The translations under genes were made by a program, and so were the position numbers. From a virus, in IMG/VR virus record IMGVR_UViG_3300032242_002445, positions 1 to 64,000 of that record: a stretch of DNA of 64,000 nt; one strand, given 5' to 3'. Positions 47,816 through 56,249 of the stretch are shown here, one piece after another. The notes beneath the pieces are model-generated. The model was not told the DNA's origin. It did not search any database and saw only the letters and a program-made list of their open reading frames with translations. The first letter of the stretch is position 1. Each line of letters starts with the position of its first letter.

Positions 47816-48059
47816 ATGTGATGTTGTCTAATTTGAACGAGCGCCATCCGCCCTTCTGTGTATCCCAGACTGCTAGTACGTCGAGGTTGGTCTTATGAAA
47901 TTCAACCTCCTCCTTGATGTCATGATTAGGAGGAAGAAGCTGCGGCATCAGAGTACACCGCATCACGCGGTTCTCACCGTTTACCTTAGTGAAGTGAACC
48001 TCCACGACCCCGCGCTTCAGGTCCTCGAGTAGCATCGTCCTGTCGATCAAAGAACTCAT
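47790..48059 (-). CDS. WYL_2 / SH3 beta-barrel protein (89 aa)
   Basis: 'MLLEDLKRGVVEVHFTKVNGENRVMRCTLMPQLLPPN' and 'VLAVWDTQKGGWRSFKLDNITYVQVL' match the SH3-barrel family (WYL_2/DUF2693) of T4-like phages. WYL domains often bind nucleotides or small ligands; the phage version's role is unclear. ATG overlaps the glutaredoxin stop (ATGA). Confidence 0.75.
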   Translation of the reverse strand: MSSLIDRTMLLEDLKRGVVEVHFTKVNGENRVMRCTLMPQLLPPNHDIKEEVEFHKTNLDVLAVWDTQKGGWRSFKLDNITYVQVLDTY

Positions 48060-48316
48060 AGTGTAATAGCCTCGTTGAGTAGTTGCTTGCCGTCGTTGTT
48101 CCCAAGGTGTTCCTTGAGCTCGCTGTAGCCTCCGATGCGGTACCCGTCGACGACGATGACGGGAAACGTCTTCGCCTCAGGAAACTTCTCGAGCAGGTGC
48201 TCGCGGGTAAAGTTCACGTCGAGCTTGTGCTCGAGGAAGTCAATCTTCTTCTGCTCCAGCAGCTGCGCCGCCATCCTGCAGTACTGACAACCTTCCCGAC
48301 TGTAAATCTCTATCAT
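48056..48316 (-). CDS. grx: Glutaredoxin
   Basis: 86 residues with the redox motif C10-Q-Y-C13, 'FPVIVVDGYRIGGYSELKEHLGN' (the cis-Pro and GG-Y/S glutathione site) and the thioredoxin-fold order. It reduces the phage's own NrdA/NrdB, which lies about 2 kb upstream in the same direction. Its N-terminal region is overlapped by the end of the preceding small gene by 77 bases. Confidence 0.85.
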   Translation of the reverse strand: MIEIYSREGCQYCRMAAQLLEQKKIDFLEHKLDVNFTREHLLEKFPEAKTFPVIVVDGYRIGGYSELKEHLGNNDGKQLLNEAITL

Positions 48317-48437
48317 CTTCGTCTAGCCTCTCGTTCCAGTAAATCTCAGCGCTGTAGGCGCTGTGTGGATTAAATCCATTATCTAACATATCACGTGATA
48401 CTAAGATCTCAAGCTCGCTCCTAAGGTCTACCAGCAT
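48240..48437 (-). CDS. Small hypothetical protein (65 aa)
   Basis: MLVDLRSELEILVSRDMLDNGFNPHSAYSAEIYWNERLDEDDRDLQSGRL... is acidic and helical. The ATG at 48437 overlaps the upstream stop (TGATG) with GAGG eight bases ahead. It fills the gap before glutaredoxin and runs 77 bases into it. The long overlap is unusual, and the C-terminus ('DGGAAAGAEED') is read from the glutaredoxin-coding region, so only the N-terminal part may be constrained. Confidence 0.5.
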   Translation of the reverse strand: MLVDLRSELEILVSRDMLDNGFNPHSAYSAEIYWNERLDEDDRDLQSGRLSVLQDGGAAAGAEED

Positions 48438-48646
48438 CACGGAACCTCTATCCTATCTATCCTGTGAGTTAGGAAGTCGATGTGTATCGATACTTTGGAG
48501 GTACTCTCGTTGAAGTACTCGATGACTGAATCGTACTTGATGTCCACCTCGTACCCGCTGTTCTGACACAATGACAGGATCTGATCGTGGACGGTAGTGA
48601 TCGGCTCGCCGACGTACTCATCAAGTTTCTTCCGCAGCTCTAGCAT
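48437..48646 (-). CDS. Small hypothetical protein (69 aa)
   Basis: MLELRKKLDEYVGEPITTVHDQILSLCQNSGYEVDIKYDSVIEYF is a mixed alpha/beta, soluble protein with no family match. The start codon directly follows the -10 box of a strong promoter, so from that promoter the transcript would begin inside the gene. Either it is translated from longer transcripts or a later start is used. Real, because the stop couples to the following gene. Confidence 0.55.
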   Translation of the reverse strand: MLELRKKLDEYVGEPITTVHDQILSLCQNSGYEVDIKYDSVIEYFNESTSKVSIHIDFLTHRIDRIEVP

Positions 48647-48675
48647 ATTATATCACACCTTCTTATTGTTGTCAA
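48647..48675 (-). promoter_or_regulatory. Perfect sigma70 consensus promoter
   Basis: TTGACA (48670-48675), 17 bases, TATAAT (48647-48652) on the minus strand, in the end of the GIY-YIG-like gene. The -10 abuts the next ATG. Confidence 0.85.
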
Positions 48676-49084
48676 CCTTGCCGAGATGGGACTTGTGAAC
48701 CTTGACCGAGATCCACGTGTTGTAGTAGAGGTCGCTCTCGAGAACACGGTGCTCGAACTGGTACTTGGCTTCCCAGTAGTTGCACTCGCCCTTGGTCTTG
48801 CAGAGCCTGAGCACGACGCGCCTGAGCTTGTCTGTACCGTTGATCTCTGAGTCCTCGATGAGCTCCTTGTTAGAGCCGTAGTAGGTTTTCCAGTCGGAGT
48901 CGATCTTTCTCCTGACCCTTCGTCCCTTGACCTTCTTAGATCGAGTGAACTTGAAGAGCTTCTTACCGATGTACATCCTGTCGTTCGTCAAGTTGGTTAT
49001 TATGTAGACGAAGCCGACGTACTTCTCGGCAAGTTCATCATCGAGGACAGCCCCGTGAAACAGCCATGGATTTTCATAAGACAT
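48653..49084 (-). CDS. GIY-YIG-like phage protein (143 aa)
   Basis: 'GFVYIITNLTNDRMYIGKK' is a GIY-YIG-type core (VYI...MYIGK) followed by a basic segment 'FTRSKKVKGRRVRRKIDSDWKTYYGSN'. It lacks the NUMOD repeats of homing endonucleases and shares the composition of neighbouring genes, so a resident phage protein (T4-like conserved type) is more likely than a recent invader. Its ribosome site sits in a small hairpin. Confidence 0.68.
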   Translation of the reverse strand: MSYENPWLFHGAVLDDELAEKYVGFVYIITNLTNDRMYIGKKLFKFTRSKKVKGRRVRRKIDSDWKTYYGSNKELIEDSEINGTDKLRRVVLRLCKTKGECNYWEAKYQFEHRVLESDLYYNTWISVKVHKSHLGKVDNNKKV

Positions 49085-49101
49085 AGTGGGTCCTCCCCAC
49101 T
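49085..49101 (-). promoter_or_regulatory. Hairpin holding a ribosome-binding site
   Basis: AGTGGG, loop GAGGA, CCCACT directly before the ATG at 49084. The Shine-Dalgarno GGGGAGGA lies in the stem and loop, which could limit or regulate translation of the GIY-YIG-like gene. Confidence 0.5.
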
Positions 49102-49106
49102 ATATA

Positions 49107-49379
49107 TTAAAATCGATCGCGATCCTGATCGTCCCACATGTCGTCCTCGAGTGACTGCTCGTAGAGGCTGTCCTCTGCAGGCTCGTCGTTCAACGCACCG
49201 TAGACGAAGTCGTAGACCGTGTCGATGCCCTTCGCCGACTTAGGATCGATGTCGACGTCGTTGTTCTTGACTAGGCTGAGCAGCTCGTCGTAGAGAACGT
49301 GCCTCTCTCCTCGATCCGTAACCGTTACCTTTATGACCTCTACGAGGTCGATGAGAAACCTATCGTTCCACCCTGCCAT
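49107..49379 (-). CDS. Hypothetical protein (90 aa)
   Basis: MAGWNDRFLIDLVEVIKVTVTDRGERHVLYDELLSLVKNNDVD.. with an acidic end ('SLYEQSLEDDMWDDQDRDRF'). Soluble, alpha/beta, no family recognised. One base overlap with the upstream exported HNH gene (TAATG). Confidence 0.6.
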   Translation of the reverse strand: MAGWNDRFLIDLVEVIKVTVTDRGERHVLYDELLSLVKNNDVDIDPKSAKGIDTVYDFVYGALNDEPAEDSLYEQSLEDDMWDDQDRDRF

Positions 49380-49849
49380 TACGGGTTCCCCAGGTACTTC
49401 TTATACGTCGCGATCCAGTCGGCAGAGATCTCCTTCTGCGCCTGAGCGAGAGTGATCGACTTGTCGCAGACCAGCTTGTGCAGGTGGTTCTCGAGCTTGT
49501 CCTTGACGTGGGCGTTCCAAGGTTGAGTATTATATGCCTGAGGCCAGAGGTTCTTAATGTCGTTCGAGCCGCCGAGCTCGAGCGAGATGAGGTGGTCCAC
49601 CTCGAACTGGTCGACCTTGGGATCAACACCGTACTCTGCGAACACCTGCTTCTTGACGGCCTCGGTGACGTTCCTCACTCCCGGCTGGGAGGTGTATCCA
49701 GGAACACAGATCTTATCTAGAGTTGCCGTTGGTTCTACAACACCGGGTGTAAGTTTTGGATTTGGAACCTGAGGTAGGTCCATGGCGAAAGCCATCGAAC
49801 CTACCGCGCCGGCAACGAGCGCAATGCTATAGAGAAAAGTTTTATTCAT
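49379..49849 (-). CDS. Exported HNH nuclease-like protein (156 aa)
   Basis: MNKTFLYSIALVAGAVGSMAFAMD is a Sec signal peptide. The mature part contains 'FEVDHLISLELGGSNDIKNLWPQ', an HNH-type nuclease core (D-H...N) seen in bacterial secreted or periplasmic HNH proteins. Two Cys ('KICVPG' and 'KLVCDK') may form a disulphide. It would act in the periplasm, for example on incoming DNA of rivals or host DNA after lysis; purpose unknown. Confidence 0.72.
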   Translation of the reverse strand: MNKTFLYSIALVAGAVGSMAFAMDLPQVPNPKLTPGVVEPTATLDKICVPGYTSQPGVRNVTEAVKKQVFAEYGVDPKVDQFEVDHLISLELGGSNDIKNLWPQAYNTQPWNAHVKDKLENHLHKLVCDKSITLAQAQKEISADWIATYKKYLGNP

Positions 49850-49862
49850 GTTTCACCTTTCA

Positions 49863-49870
49863 TATAAATA
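49863..49870 (+). promoter_or_regulatory. T4-type late promoter for the GIY-YIG gene
   Basis: Perfect TATAAATA on the plus strand, 59 bases upstream of the ATG at 49929. It is the only perfect late promoter on the plus strand in this region. Confidence 0.75.
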
Positions 49871-49928
49871 GTTTGTCAGTCACGGATGGGGGTCCTACTG
49901 ACTCTAAACCTGTAAAGGAGGTTCAGCT

Positions 49929-50465
49929 ATGCTTATTTATTACGTTTATGCTTACGTTAGAAAAAGCAATAACACACCATATTACATAGGTAAAGGTAAA
50001 GGCGATAGAGCATTTACCCAACAAAATCATAAAGTACCTGTTCCAAAAGATAGATCAAAAATAATTTTTCTAGAAAAAAATTTAACTGAAATAGGTGCAT
50101 TAGCACTAGAGCGCAGATATATTCGTTGGTATGGCAGAAAAGATAATCATACAGGAATACTTTACAATAAAACAGACGGCGGTGATGGTGTTTCTGGATT
50201 CAAACATTCAGATGACTTTTGTAAAAAACAAAGTTTAGAAAGATCCGGAAAGAATCATCCATTATTTGGTATACCACGCACTGAAGAATTTAAAGAAAAA
50301 TTACGTTTTGTTCATAAAGGACGTCTTGTCTCAGAAGAGACAAGACGAAAAATGAGTGACTCAGCAAAAAGAAGAAAAGGTGGTGGAATGACTGGTAAAA
50401 GCCATTCCAAAGAAACAAGAGAAAAGATCAGCATGACAAAGAGACTTACAAGGAAAAATTCTTGA
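49929..50465 (+). CDS. GIY-YIG homing endonuclease
   Basis: 178 residues. '[26 protein letters not shown]' is the GIY-YIG core and '[28 protein letters not shown]' its second half. '[19 protein letters not shown]' and '[20 protein letters not shown]' are NUMOD3 DNA-binding repeats. AT-rich, opposite to its neighbours, with its own late promoter and a strong AAAGGAGG site. It ends 20 bases into NrdB. Free-standing homing endonuclease. Confidence 0.9.
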   Translation: MLIYYVYAYVRKSNNTPYYIGKGKGDRAFTQQNHKVPVPKDRSKIIFLEKNLTEIGALALERRYIRWYGRKDNHTGILYNKTDGGDGVSGFKHSDDFCKKQSLERSGKNHPLFGIPRTEEFKEKLRFVHKGRLVSEETRRKMSDSAKRRKGGGMTGKSHSKETREKISMTKRLTRKNS

Positions 50466-51531
50466 AAGTCTCAGAAGTCACATCCTTCTTAACTCCACCG
50501 CCGATGTAGCTCGTGATCTCGGTCTCCTGCGGTGCGACCTGCACCTCGGCGCCGCTGATCCACTTCTGAGTCCACGGTAGCGGATTTGAGCCAACCTTAT
50601 ATGGGCAGGGAAGGCCAACTGCCGTCATGCGCTTGTGCGCGATCCATTCTATATATTCGTTCAGGAGAGCCTCGTTGAGGCCGATCATCGATCCGTCCTT
50701 GAACAGGTAGTGAGCCCAGGCCTTCTCCTGGTCGACGGCGTCGATGAACATCTTGATGCACTCGTCCTTCGTCTCCTCGCGAATGGTCGCGAAGTCCGGA
50801 TCGTCGCTCGGCAGGACCTTGAGGAGCTGCTGGGTTCCTGCAAGGTGAAGGTTCTCATCACGCGCGATCAACTTGATGATCTTGGCGTTGCCCTCCATCT
50901 TCTTGACCTCGGCGAACGCCCACGAGCACGCGAAGCTGACGTAGAAGCGAACGCCCTCGAGGATGTTGACCGACATGAGGGTCTTCCACAGGAGCTTCTT
51001 GTGACCGTAGCCACCGAAGAAGGTCTCCTTGTTGTTTCCCTCGATCAGCTCGTCGTAGCACTCGCTGATGTCGCCCGCGCAGTCGACGATCTCCTGCAGG
51101 TCCATCATTCCATCGAAAATGATCGAGGGATTAGGATAAACATTTCTGATGATGTGAGTGTAGCTTCTTGAGTGGATTGACTCGGAGAATGCCCAAGTGA
51201 GGATCCAGTTCTCGAGCTCGGGTAAGCTACAGATAGGTCCAAACGCCACCGTAGGCGCTCTTCCCTGTACGCTGTCGAGGAGTATCTGTCGCTTGAGGTT
51301 TGATGTGAAGATGTGTTGCTCATGTGGTGTCAGTGCCTTGAAGTCCTTTGCATCACGAAATACGTCTATCTCCTCGGGACGCCAGAAAAAGCCAAGTTGT
51401 TTTTCAGTTAGCTTCTCGAGAAACGGGTACTTCTGCCTGTCGTAGCGAGCGATCGTCGGCGGATCATCGAAGAACGCCTTGACCTTGGTCGAGTCCTTCT
51501 TATTGCCTGCGTCGAATACAGAGAAGCTCAA
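50446..51531 (-). CDS. nrdB: Ribonucleotide reductase class Ia small subunit NrdB
   Basis: 361 residues with the full dinuclear iron site: D86, E117, H120, E192, E226, H229, and tyrosyl radical Tyr124. '[17 protein letters not shown]' and '[12 protein letters not shown]' are family hallmarks. The start is TTG at 51531 (GGGAG eight bases ahead, no nearby ATG). The last 20 bases overlap the homing endonuclease on the other strand. Works with NrdA to make dNTPs. Confidence 0.95.
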   Translation of the reverse strand: MSFSVFDAGNKKDSTKVKAFFDDPPTIARYDRQKYPFLEKLTEKQLGFFWRPEEIDVFRDAKDFKALTPHEQHIFTSNLKRQILLDSVQGRAPTVAFGPICSLPELENWILTWAFSESIHSRSYTHIIRNVYPNPSIIFDGMMDLQEIVDCAGDISECYDELIEGNNKETFFGGYGHKKLLWKTLMSVNILEGVRFYVSFACSWAFAEVKKMEGNAKIIKLIARDENLHLAGTQQLLKVLPSDDPDFATIREETKDECIKMFIDAVDQEKAWAHYLFKDGSMIGLNEALLNEYIEWIAHKRMTAVGLPCPYKVGSNPLPWTQKWISGAEVQVAPQETEITSYIGGGVKKDVTSETFKNFSL

Positions 51532-51532
51532 T

Positions 51533-51709
51533 TTACCAACTCCCGTTGTCTATGAATACGTTTAACCTGATCATCAGTAGGTTCATGACGAGTGTGTAGG
51601 CTCCCGGATTCATGTCGTCCGGTCCGCCGATTAGGTACCCAACCCTCCATAACAGAGGGTTGAGCTGGACGCTGATGGTAATGCTCGAGTGCCTGATGTA
51701 GTCGATCAT
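51533..51709 (-). CDS. Small protein between NrdA and NrdB (58 aa)
   Basis: MIDYIRHSSITISVQLNPLLWRVGYLIGGPDDMNPGAYTLVMNLLMIRLN. The ATG at 51709 overlaps the NrdA stop (ATGA) and its own stop lies 1 base from the NrdB start, so it exactly fills the gap. Soluble or peripheral; function unknown. Possibly a regulator or leftover between the two subunits. Confidence 0.55.
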   Translation of the reverse strand: MIDYIRHSSITISVQLNPLLWRVGYLIGGPDDMNPGAYTLVMNLLMIRLNVFIDNGSW

Positions 51710-54000
51710 ATCACGCAAGCCTCGCAGGCCTCATCATCGATCGATCCTTGGGTAAGCTCGCCCAACGGCTTGTCCTCGATCTCGCCGGCACCGTCGAACG
51801 TATTGAAGTAGTAGAGCTGCTTGCCTCCGTACTTATAGAACATGAGAAGGTGCTGCAGCATCGTCGACATAGGGATCTGCTCTTTCTCATAGAACTGAGG
51901 GTTGTAGCTCGTGTTTACCGAGATGCCTTGATCGATAAACTTCTGTAGGACGGAGACGATCTTAAGGTAGCCTTCAGGGGATACCTGGGACCAAAGTAGA
52001 TCGTACTTGTTCTTAAGGCGCTTGATCTCGGGAACAACCTGCTTGAGAACTCCGTCCTTGCTCTGCTTAACAGATACCAGAGACCTAACAGGCTCGATCC
52101 CGTTGGTCGAGTTTGAAATCTGAGCGGAGGTCTCCGCGGGCATGAGCGCCATGAGCGTTGAGTTACGGATTCCATGCTTCTTAGCGTCCTCCCTGAGACC
52201 ATCCCAGTCCAACTTGTAAACTGGAGTTACGAGTTCGTCGACGTCGCGCTTGTACGTGTCGATCGGCATGATACCGAGTGAGTAGCGAGTCTCGCTCGAC
52301 TTGCTCGGTGCACCCTTCTCCTTGGCAAGGTCAACGCTCGCCTTGATGAGGTAGTAGGACCAGGCCTCGGCGTAGCTGTGAACGAGACCCAAGCCTTCGG
52401 CCGTGATGCTCTGGTAGTTCAGGTCATTGCGTGCAAGAAAGTAAGCAAGGTTAATGATGCCCACTCCAAGAGGTCGTCTAGCCATAGTTGAGTTTCTAGC
52501 CGCAAGGACCGGATAATCCTGATAGTCAAGAAGCTCATCAAGAGCACGAACAACAAGAGTGCAAGGACGCTCAAAATCGTTAGGATCACGGACCTTCCCC
52601 CAGTTAATTGCAGCGAGTGTACACAGCGAGATCTCGCCGTTTGGATCCCAGAAGTCCGACAGCGGCTTCGTGGGCAGGTCGATCTCAGAGCAGAGGTTCG
52701 ACTGGCGAATAGGTGCGACCTCCTTGATGAACGAGCCGTGGTCGTTGGCGTGGTCGACGTTCATGAGGTAGATGCGACCGGTGTCCTTACGCTCCTGCAT
52801 GAACGACCCGAAGATCTCGATCGCAGGGATCGACTTCTTGCGAAGCTTCGTGCTCTTCTCGGCCTTCTCGTACAGCTCGCGGAACTTGTCGACGTCGTTG
52901 AAGAAGGCCTCGTACATCTCGGGGACGTCGTTAGGGCTGAACAGCGTGATGTTGCCGCCGGACAGGAGGCGCTCGTACATCACCTTGTTGAACTGCACGC
53001 CGTAGTCGAGGTGGCGAATGCGATTGTCCTCGGTACCCTTGTTGTTCTTGAGAACGAGGAGGTCCTCTACTTCCATATGCCAGATAGGATAGTAGAGAGT
53101 AGCCGCACCGCCTCGTACACCTCCCTGGCTGCAAGACTTAACTGCAGTTTGAAAGTGCTTATAGAACGGTACGACGCCAGTGTGAGACGCGTCACCGTTA
53201 CGAATAGGACTACCAACAGCGCGAATACGACCTGCGCCGATGCCAATGCCAGCTTTTTGAGATACGTACTTAACGATAGAGGCTGCGGTTGCATTTATCG
53301 AGTCCAGTGAGTCGTCGGTCTCGATCAGCACGCAGGAGCTGAACTGCTTCTGCGGCGTGCGGAGGCCGGCCATGATCGGGGTTGGGAGTGAGATCTCGAA
53401 GTTCGACACAGCGTCGTAGAGGTCCTTGACCCACTTGATGCGAGTGTCCTTAGGGTAGTTGCGAAACAGCACCATCGCGATGAGCATGAACGTCATCTGC
53501 GGTGTCTCGTAGTACTGACCGGTCACTCGGTTCTTGACGAGGTACTTGCCGCGGAACTGCTCCATGGCCGCGTATGTCAGGTTGTAGTCGCGCTCGTGGT
53601 CGATGAAGTAGTTGAGCTTCATCAGCTCGTCGAGGTTGTACCAAGTCAGGATGTCTGGGTCGTAGTAGCCTGCCTTAACGACGTTCTGGACGTGCTCGTG
53701 AAGGTGCTTGGGCTCGTAGTCGCCGTATACGTTCTTGCGAAGGTGGTAGTTGATGAGGTTGCCCGCGACGAACTGGTAGTTAGGTGTGTCCTCGGAGATG
53801 AGGTCGGCTGCCGCCTTGATGAGGGTCTCCTGGATATCGGACGACTTGATGTTGTTGTAGAACTGGATCTGAGAGCGGATCTCGATCTCGGAGGCCGATA
53901 CCCCAGAGATGTCCTCGCAGGCCCATGCCACGACGCGATGGAACTTATCGAGGTCCAGCGGCTCCTTGCGTCCGTCGCGCTTCGTTACGTTGATTGTCAT
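51706..54000 (-). CDS. nrdA: Ribonucleotide reductase class Ia large subunit NrdA
   Basis: 764 residues. An ATP-cone-like N-terminus precedes the ten-stranded barrel with 'SSCVLIETDDSLDSINATAASIVKYVSQKAGIGIGAGRIRAVGSPIRNG', 'NLCSEIDLPT' and 'SLCTLAAINWGKV'. The C-terminus ends in the redox pair CEAC. Works with NrdB; reduced by the phage glutaredoxin. The class Ia layout with a phage-encoded pair is standard in T4-like phages. Confidence 0.95.
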   Translation of the reverse strand: MTINVTKRDGRKEPLDLDKFHRVVAWACEDISGVSASEIEIRSQIQFYNNIKSSDIQETLIKAAADLISEDTPNYQFVAGNLINYHLRKNVYGDYEPKHLHEHVQNVVKAGYYDPDILTWYNLDELMKLNYFIDHERDYNLTYAAMEQFRGKYLVKNRVTGQYYETPQMTFMLIAMVLFRNYPKDTRIKWVKDLYDAVSNFEISLPTPIMAGLRTPQKQFSSCVLIETDDSLDSINATAASIVKYVSQKAGIGIGAGRIRAVGSPIRNGDASHTGVVPFYKHFQTAVKSCSQGGVRGGAATLYYPIWHMEVEDLLVLKNNKGTEDNRIRHLDYGVQFNKVMYERLLSGGNITLFSPNDVPEMYEAFFNDVDKFRELYEKAEKSTKLRKKSIPAIEIFGSFMQERKDTGRIYLMNVDHANDHGSFIKEVAPIRQSNLCSEIDLPTKPLSDFWDPNGEISLCTLAAINWGKVRDPNDFERPCTLVVRALDELLDYQDYPVLAARNSTMARRPLGVGIINLAYFLARNDLNYQSITAEGLGLVHSYAEAWSYYLIKASVDLAKEKGAPSKSSETRYSLGIMPIDTYKRDVDELVTPVYKLDWDGLREDAKKHGIRNSTLMALMPAETSAQISNSTNGIEPVRSLVSVKQSKDGVLKQVVPEIKRLKNKYDLLWSQVSPEGYLKIVSVLQKFIDQGISVNTSYNPQFYEKEQIPMSTMLQHLLMFYKYGGKQLYYFNTFDGAGEIEDKPLGELTQGSIDDEACEACVI

Positions 54001-54015
54001 CTTTATTCCTTCTTC

Positions 54016-54723
54016 TTATATGTCTAGCGAGTCCTTGAGCGACGGGAAGCGCCCTGTGATCTGGTACCACGCGTCGGTCGCGACATCGCGGTGCTCCTTC
54101 TGAGTGCCATTCGTCATGCGCAGCTGGCAGTAGTGTATCCAGGAGCGAAGCGTACCGTTCATGTACATGCGAGAGACGGTCAAGCCTTCAGGTAGTACCG
54201 CTCGGGCCTGCTCCTTGGCGATGCCGTTTCTGATAGCCCAATCGTATTGTTTTTGAGCATATTCAAGTACTATCTTTTGACGCTCATTCCAATCATGTTT
54301 AAGTTCTAGATCGTCTCTTATTTCGATGGAGTTCTGTCTGTTCTTGTGGTCTTGGAGACGGGCTTCACGGGTGACGAACCCGAGGTCTTGGGTCGGGTCC
54401 GCGTATCTCTGGCTAAATTCTTGGAAAGAAAAGCTACGGTGGCGTAGGATCTGTCGCGCGATGTCGCGGGTGGTAGTGATCTCCATCACGATGTTGACCA
54501 TCTCGAAGGGCGACCAGTGCTTGTTCTTCGCGAGGTACCGCAGGAGCTTGTTCGACGTGTCGTGGTTGTCCTGATTACTGGGGTTGCTCACTCGGGCTAC
54601 GTATGCCACGAACTCGTCGACGCTCATGAGGCGAAACACCTCTCCCTCGTCGGTCTTGTCGACGAAGATCCTGGAGATCTCCGATACCGGCTGCGTTATC
54701 GCAACTATCCTCGCGTTGTTCAT
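54016..54723 (-). CDS. thyX: Flavin-dependent thymidylate synthase ThyX
   Basis: 235 residues with the ThyX signature RHRSFSFQEFSQRY (the RHRxxSxxxxSxR type). The start ATG at 54723 overlaps the primase stop (ATGA); a longer reading into the primase is not supported. Makes dTMP from dUMP using FAD. T4 itself uses ThyA (td), so this is a cyanophage- or rhizophage-like choice. Confidence 0.93.
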   Translation of the reverse strand: MNNARIVAITQPVSEISRIFVDKTDEGEVFRLMSVDEFVAYVARVSNPSNQDNHDTSNKLLRYLAKNKHWSPFEMVNIVMEITTTRDIARQILRHRSFSFQEFSQRYADPTQDLGFVTREARLQDHKNRQNSIEIRDDLELKHDWNERQKIVLEYAQKQYDWAIRNGIAKEQARAVLPEGLTVSRMYMNGTLRSWIHYCQLRMTNGTQKEHRDVATDAWYQITGRFPSLKDSLDI

Positions 54724-55754
54724 GCCTTCCTCCACCGCTGCAAGGCGAGCTTCGCCTTGAGGTCCCTGAATGTATTCTGATCGATTATATACCGTATGAA
54801 CTCGGATGTCAACCCAGCCATCACCATGTCGTTGACGTCCTTGTGCTCGAGGTTGTCGGGCCATACGCAGACGCTATAGCCCTGCATGATCGCCTTGTCG
54901 AGCTTCTTGACCGTGTCGGACGACCTCGGCTCGTTGTCGTAGACTATTACCAGGGAAGTCTTGGAGGACTGAATAGGACTGAGAGCAGATACAAGATCGC
55001 CGCCAGCAGTTGCAACGCTATTAGGGATAAACATAGAATCAATCGGACCCTCCATCACGTATGTCGTCCTACTTAGGTCGACCGTGTCGAGGCCGTAGAG
55101 CTTCGGCTGTGTGTCGTCCGCGACGACGGTGATGTAGCGCACCTTGTCCTTGGGATCGAGCGACCGGCCTTGGAACGCGTGCAGCTCCCCGTCCTTGTTG
55201 AGGAACGGGATCACGAGCCTCCCCTCGTCGCGCTTGAGCGAGTCTTCCGAGAACTTCTTAGGCACGATCTCGTTCGCCCAACCGTAGAAGTTCGGGACGT
55301 AGAAGAGCTTGGCATGGTAGGGTGTCGGGATCCTGCGTGAGTCGACGAACTTCTTGGCAGGGTGGTTGACCTCGAGCTGGCTTACCTTCTTGACACCCTT
55401 CAGCGGACCCGACTTGCGAAAGACGGGAGGCTTCATCTTCATGGCGAACTCGGCGGCAGGTGTGGTGTTGAAGCCGCCCTTCTCATCACGCAGCTTCTCG
55501 ATGCTGTACTCTGAGTAGATCGATTCGTCGATGGCCTTGATGAGGCTCGGTATCGATGATGATGTGGAGCAGTTGAAGCAGTGGTACCGTAGGTTACCAC
55601 CCTTGAGGTATATGTTACCCCTGGCCTTCTTGCGGTCCTTTTCGGAGTCTCCGCAGATGGGACAGCTGAACGTGTATCGACCTTGACCCTTCCTCTTGAA
55701 GTTCCTCAGTCGACTCGACACTATCCCGATGTACTTGTCCTCAAGCCAGCTCAT
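54720..55754 (-). CDS. 61: DNA primase gp61
   Basis: 344 residues. The zinc ribbon is C31-x2-C34 and C59-x2-C62 ('CPICGDSEKD', 'HCFNC'). The TOPRIM part includes 'EGPIDSMFIPNSVATAGG' and 'IVYDNEPRSSDTVKKLDKAIMQGYSVCVWPD'. T4 gp61 is 342 residues. Works with a gp41 helicase (not in this window). Confidence 0.9.
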   Translation of the reverse strand: MSWLEDKYIGIVSSRLRNFKRKGQGRYTFSCPICGDSEKDRKKARGNIYLKGGNLRYHCFNCSTSSSIPSLIKAIDESIYSEYSIEKLRDEKGGFNTTPAAEFAMKMKPPVFRKSGPLKGVKKVSQLEVNHPAKKFVDSRRIPTPYHAKLFYVPNFYGWANEIVPKKFSEDSLKRDEGRLVIPFLNKDGELHAFQGRSLDPKDKVRYITVVADDTQPKLYGLDTVDLSRTTYVMEGPIDSMFIPNSVATAGGDLVSALSPIQSSKTSLVIVYDNEPRSSDTVKKLDKAIMQGYSVCVWPDNLEHKDVNDMVMAGLTSEFIRYIIDQNTFRDLKAKLALQRWRKA

Positions 55755-55786
55755 AAACCAAATCCTTTTGTTCTGTGCATAGCTCT

Positions 55787-55814
55787 ATTATACACAGTTT
55801 GGATAATTTGTAAA
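55787..55814 (-). promoter_or_regulatory. Sigma70-type promoter for gp61/thyX/nrdAB
   Basis: TTTACA (55809-55814), 16 bases, TATAAT (55787-55792) on the minus strand, about 33 bases ahead of the primase ATG. Strong -10, weaker -35. Confidence 0.72.
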
Positions 55815-55838
55815 CTGGAAAAATGCCTTAGAAGAGGG

Positions 55839-56249
55839 TCAGTGACCCAATATCTTCATGACGCCTGGAGCGCCGTAGGAGATCAACCACGAGAGGACTC
55901 CTGTGCCGCCGATGGCGAGCCAGATGTACTTCTCCATGTGGGAGATCTTATCATTAAGTTTTGAGTGCTGCGCTTGGGATTCCTCGCGCATCTTGCGAAT
56001 CTCGTCTAGGATTCCGTTGTCCTGTGCTCTCATGGTGTTGTAAACTGCGTCCATCTTGGCGTCGAGGTCCCTGCGCCGTGTCTCAAGGAGATCCTCGACG
56101 TAGTCGTGATATTTTTCGTGACGACCAAGTTTTTCCTCGTGCACGGCAAGCATCTGCTTGATGTCGTTGGACACCTCTACGAGGCGCTCTAAAACAGCTT
56201 CCATTCTGTCTAACCTTGGATTTACTAGATCTAGAGCTTCAACTTGCAT
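55839..56249 (-). CDS. Coiled-coil protein with C-terminal membrane anchor (136 aa)
   Basis: Residues 10-105 are a long charged helix ('RLDRMEAVLERLVEVSNDIKQMLAVHEEKLGRHEKYHDYVEDLLETRRRDLD'). 'EKYIWLAIGGTGVLSWLISYG' is a single C-terminal membrane segment. The shape is like XhlA-type proteins used at lysis or in membrane attachment. It could also serve as a spanin-like part. No partner gene is visible. 84 bases from the gp61 promoter region. Confidence 0.6.
   Translation of the reverse strand: MQVEALDLVNPRLDRMEAVLERLVEVSNDIKQMLAVHEEKLGRHEKYHDYVEDLLETRRRDLDAKMDAVYNTMRAQDNGILDEIRKMREESQAQHSKLNDKISHMEKYIWLAIGGTGVLSWLISYGAPGVMKILGH

Noticed and set aside
54724-54864. Long N-terminal extension of ThyX
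   Set aside because: It is read from the primase gene in another frame, has no family similarity, and the ATG at 54723 is coupled to the primase stop.
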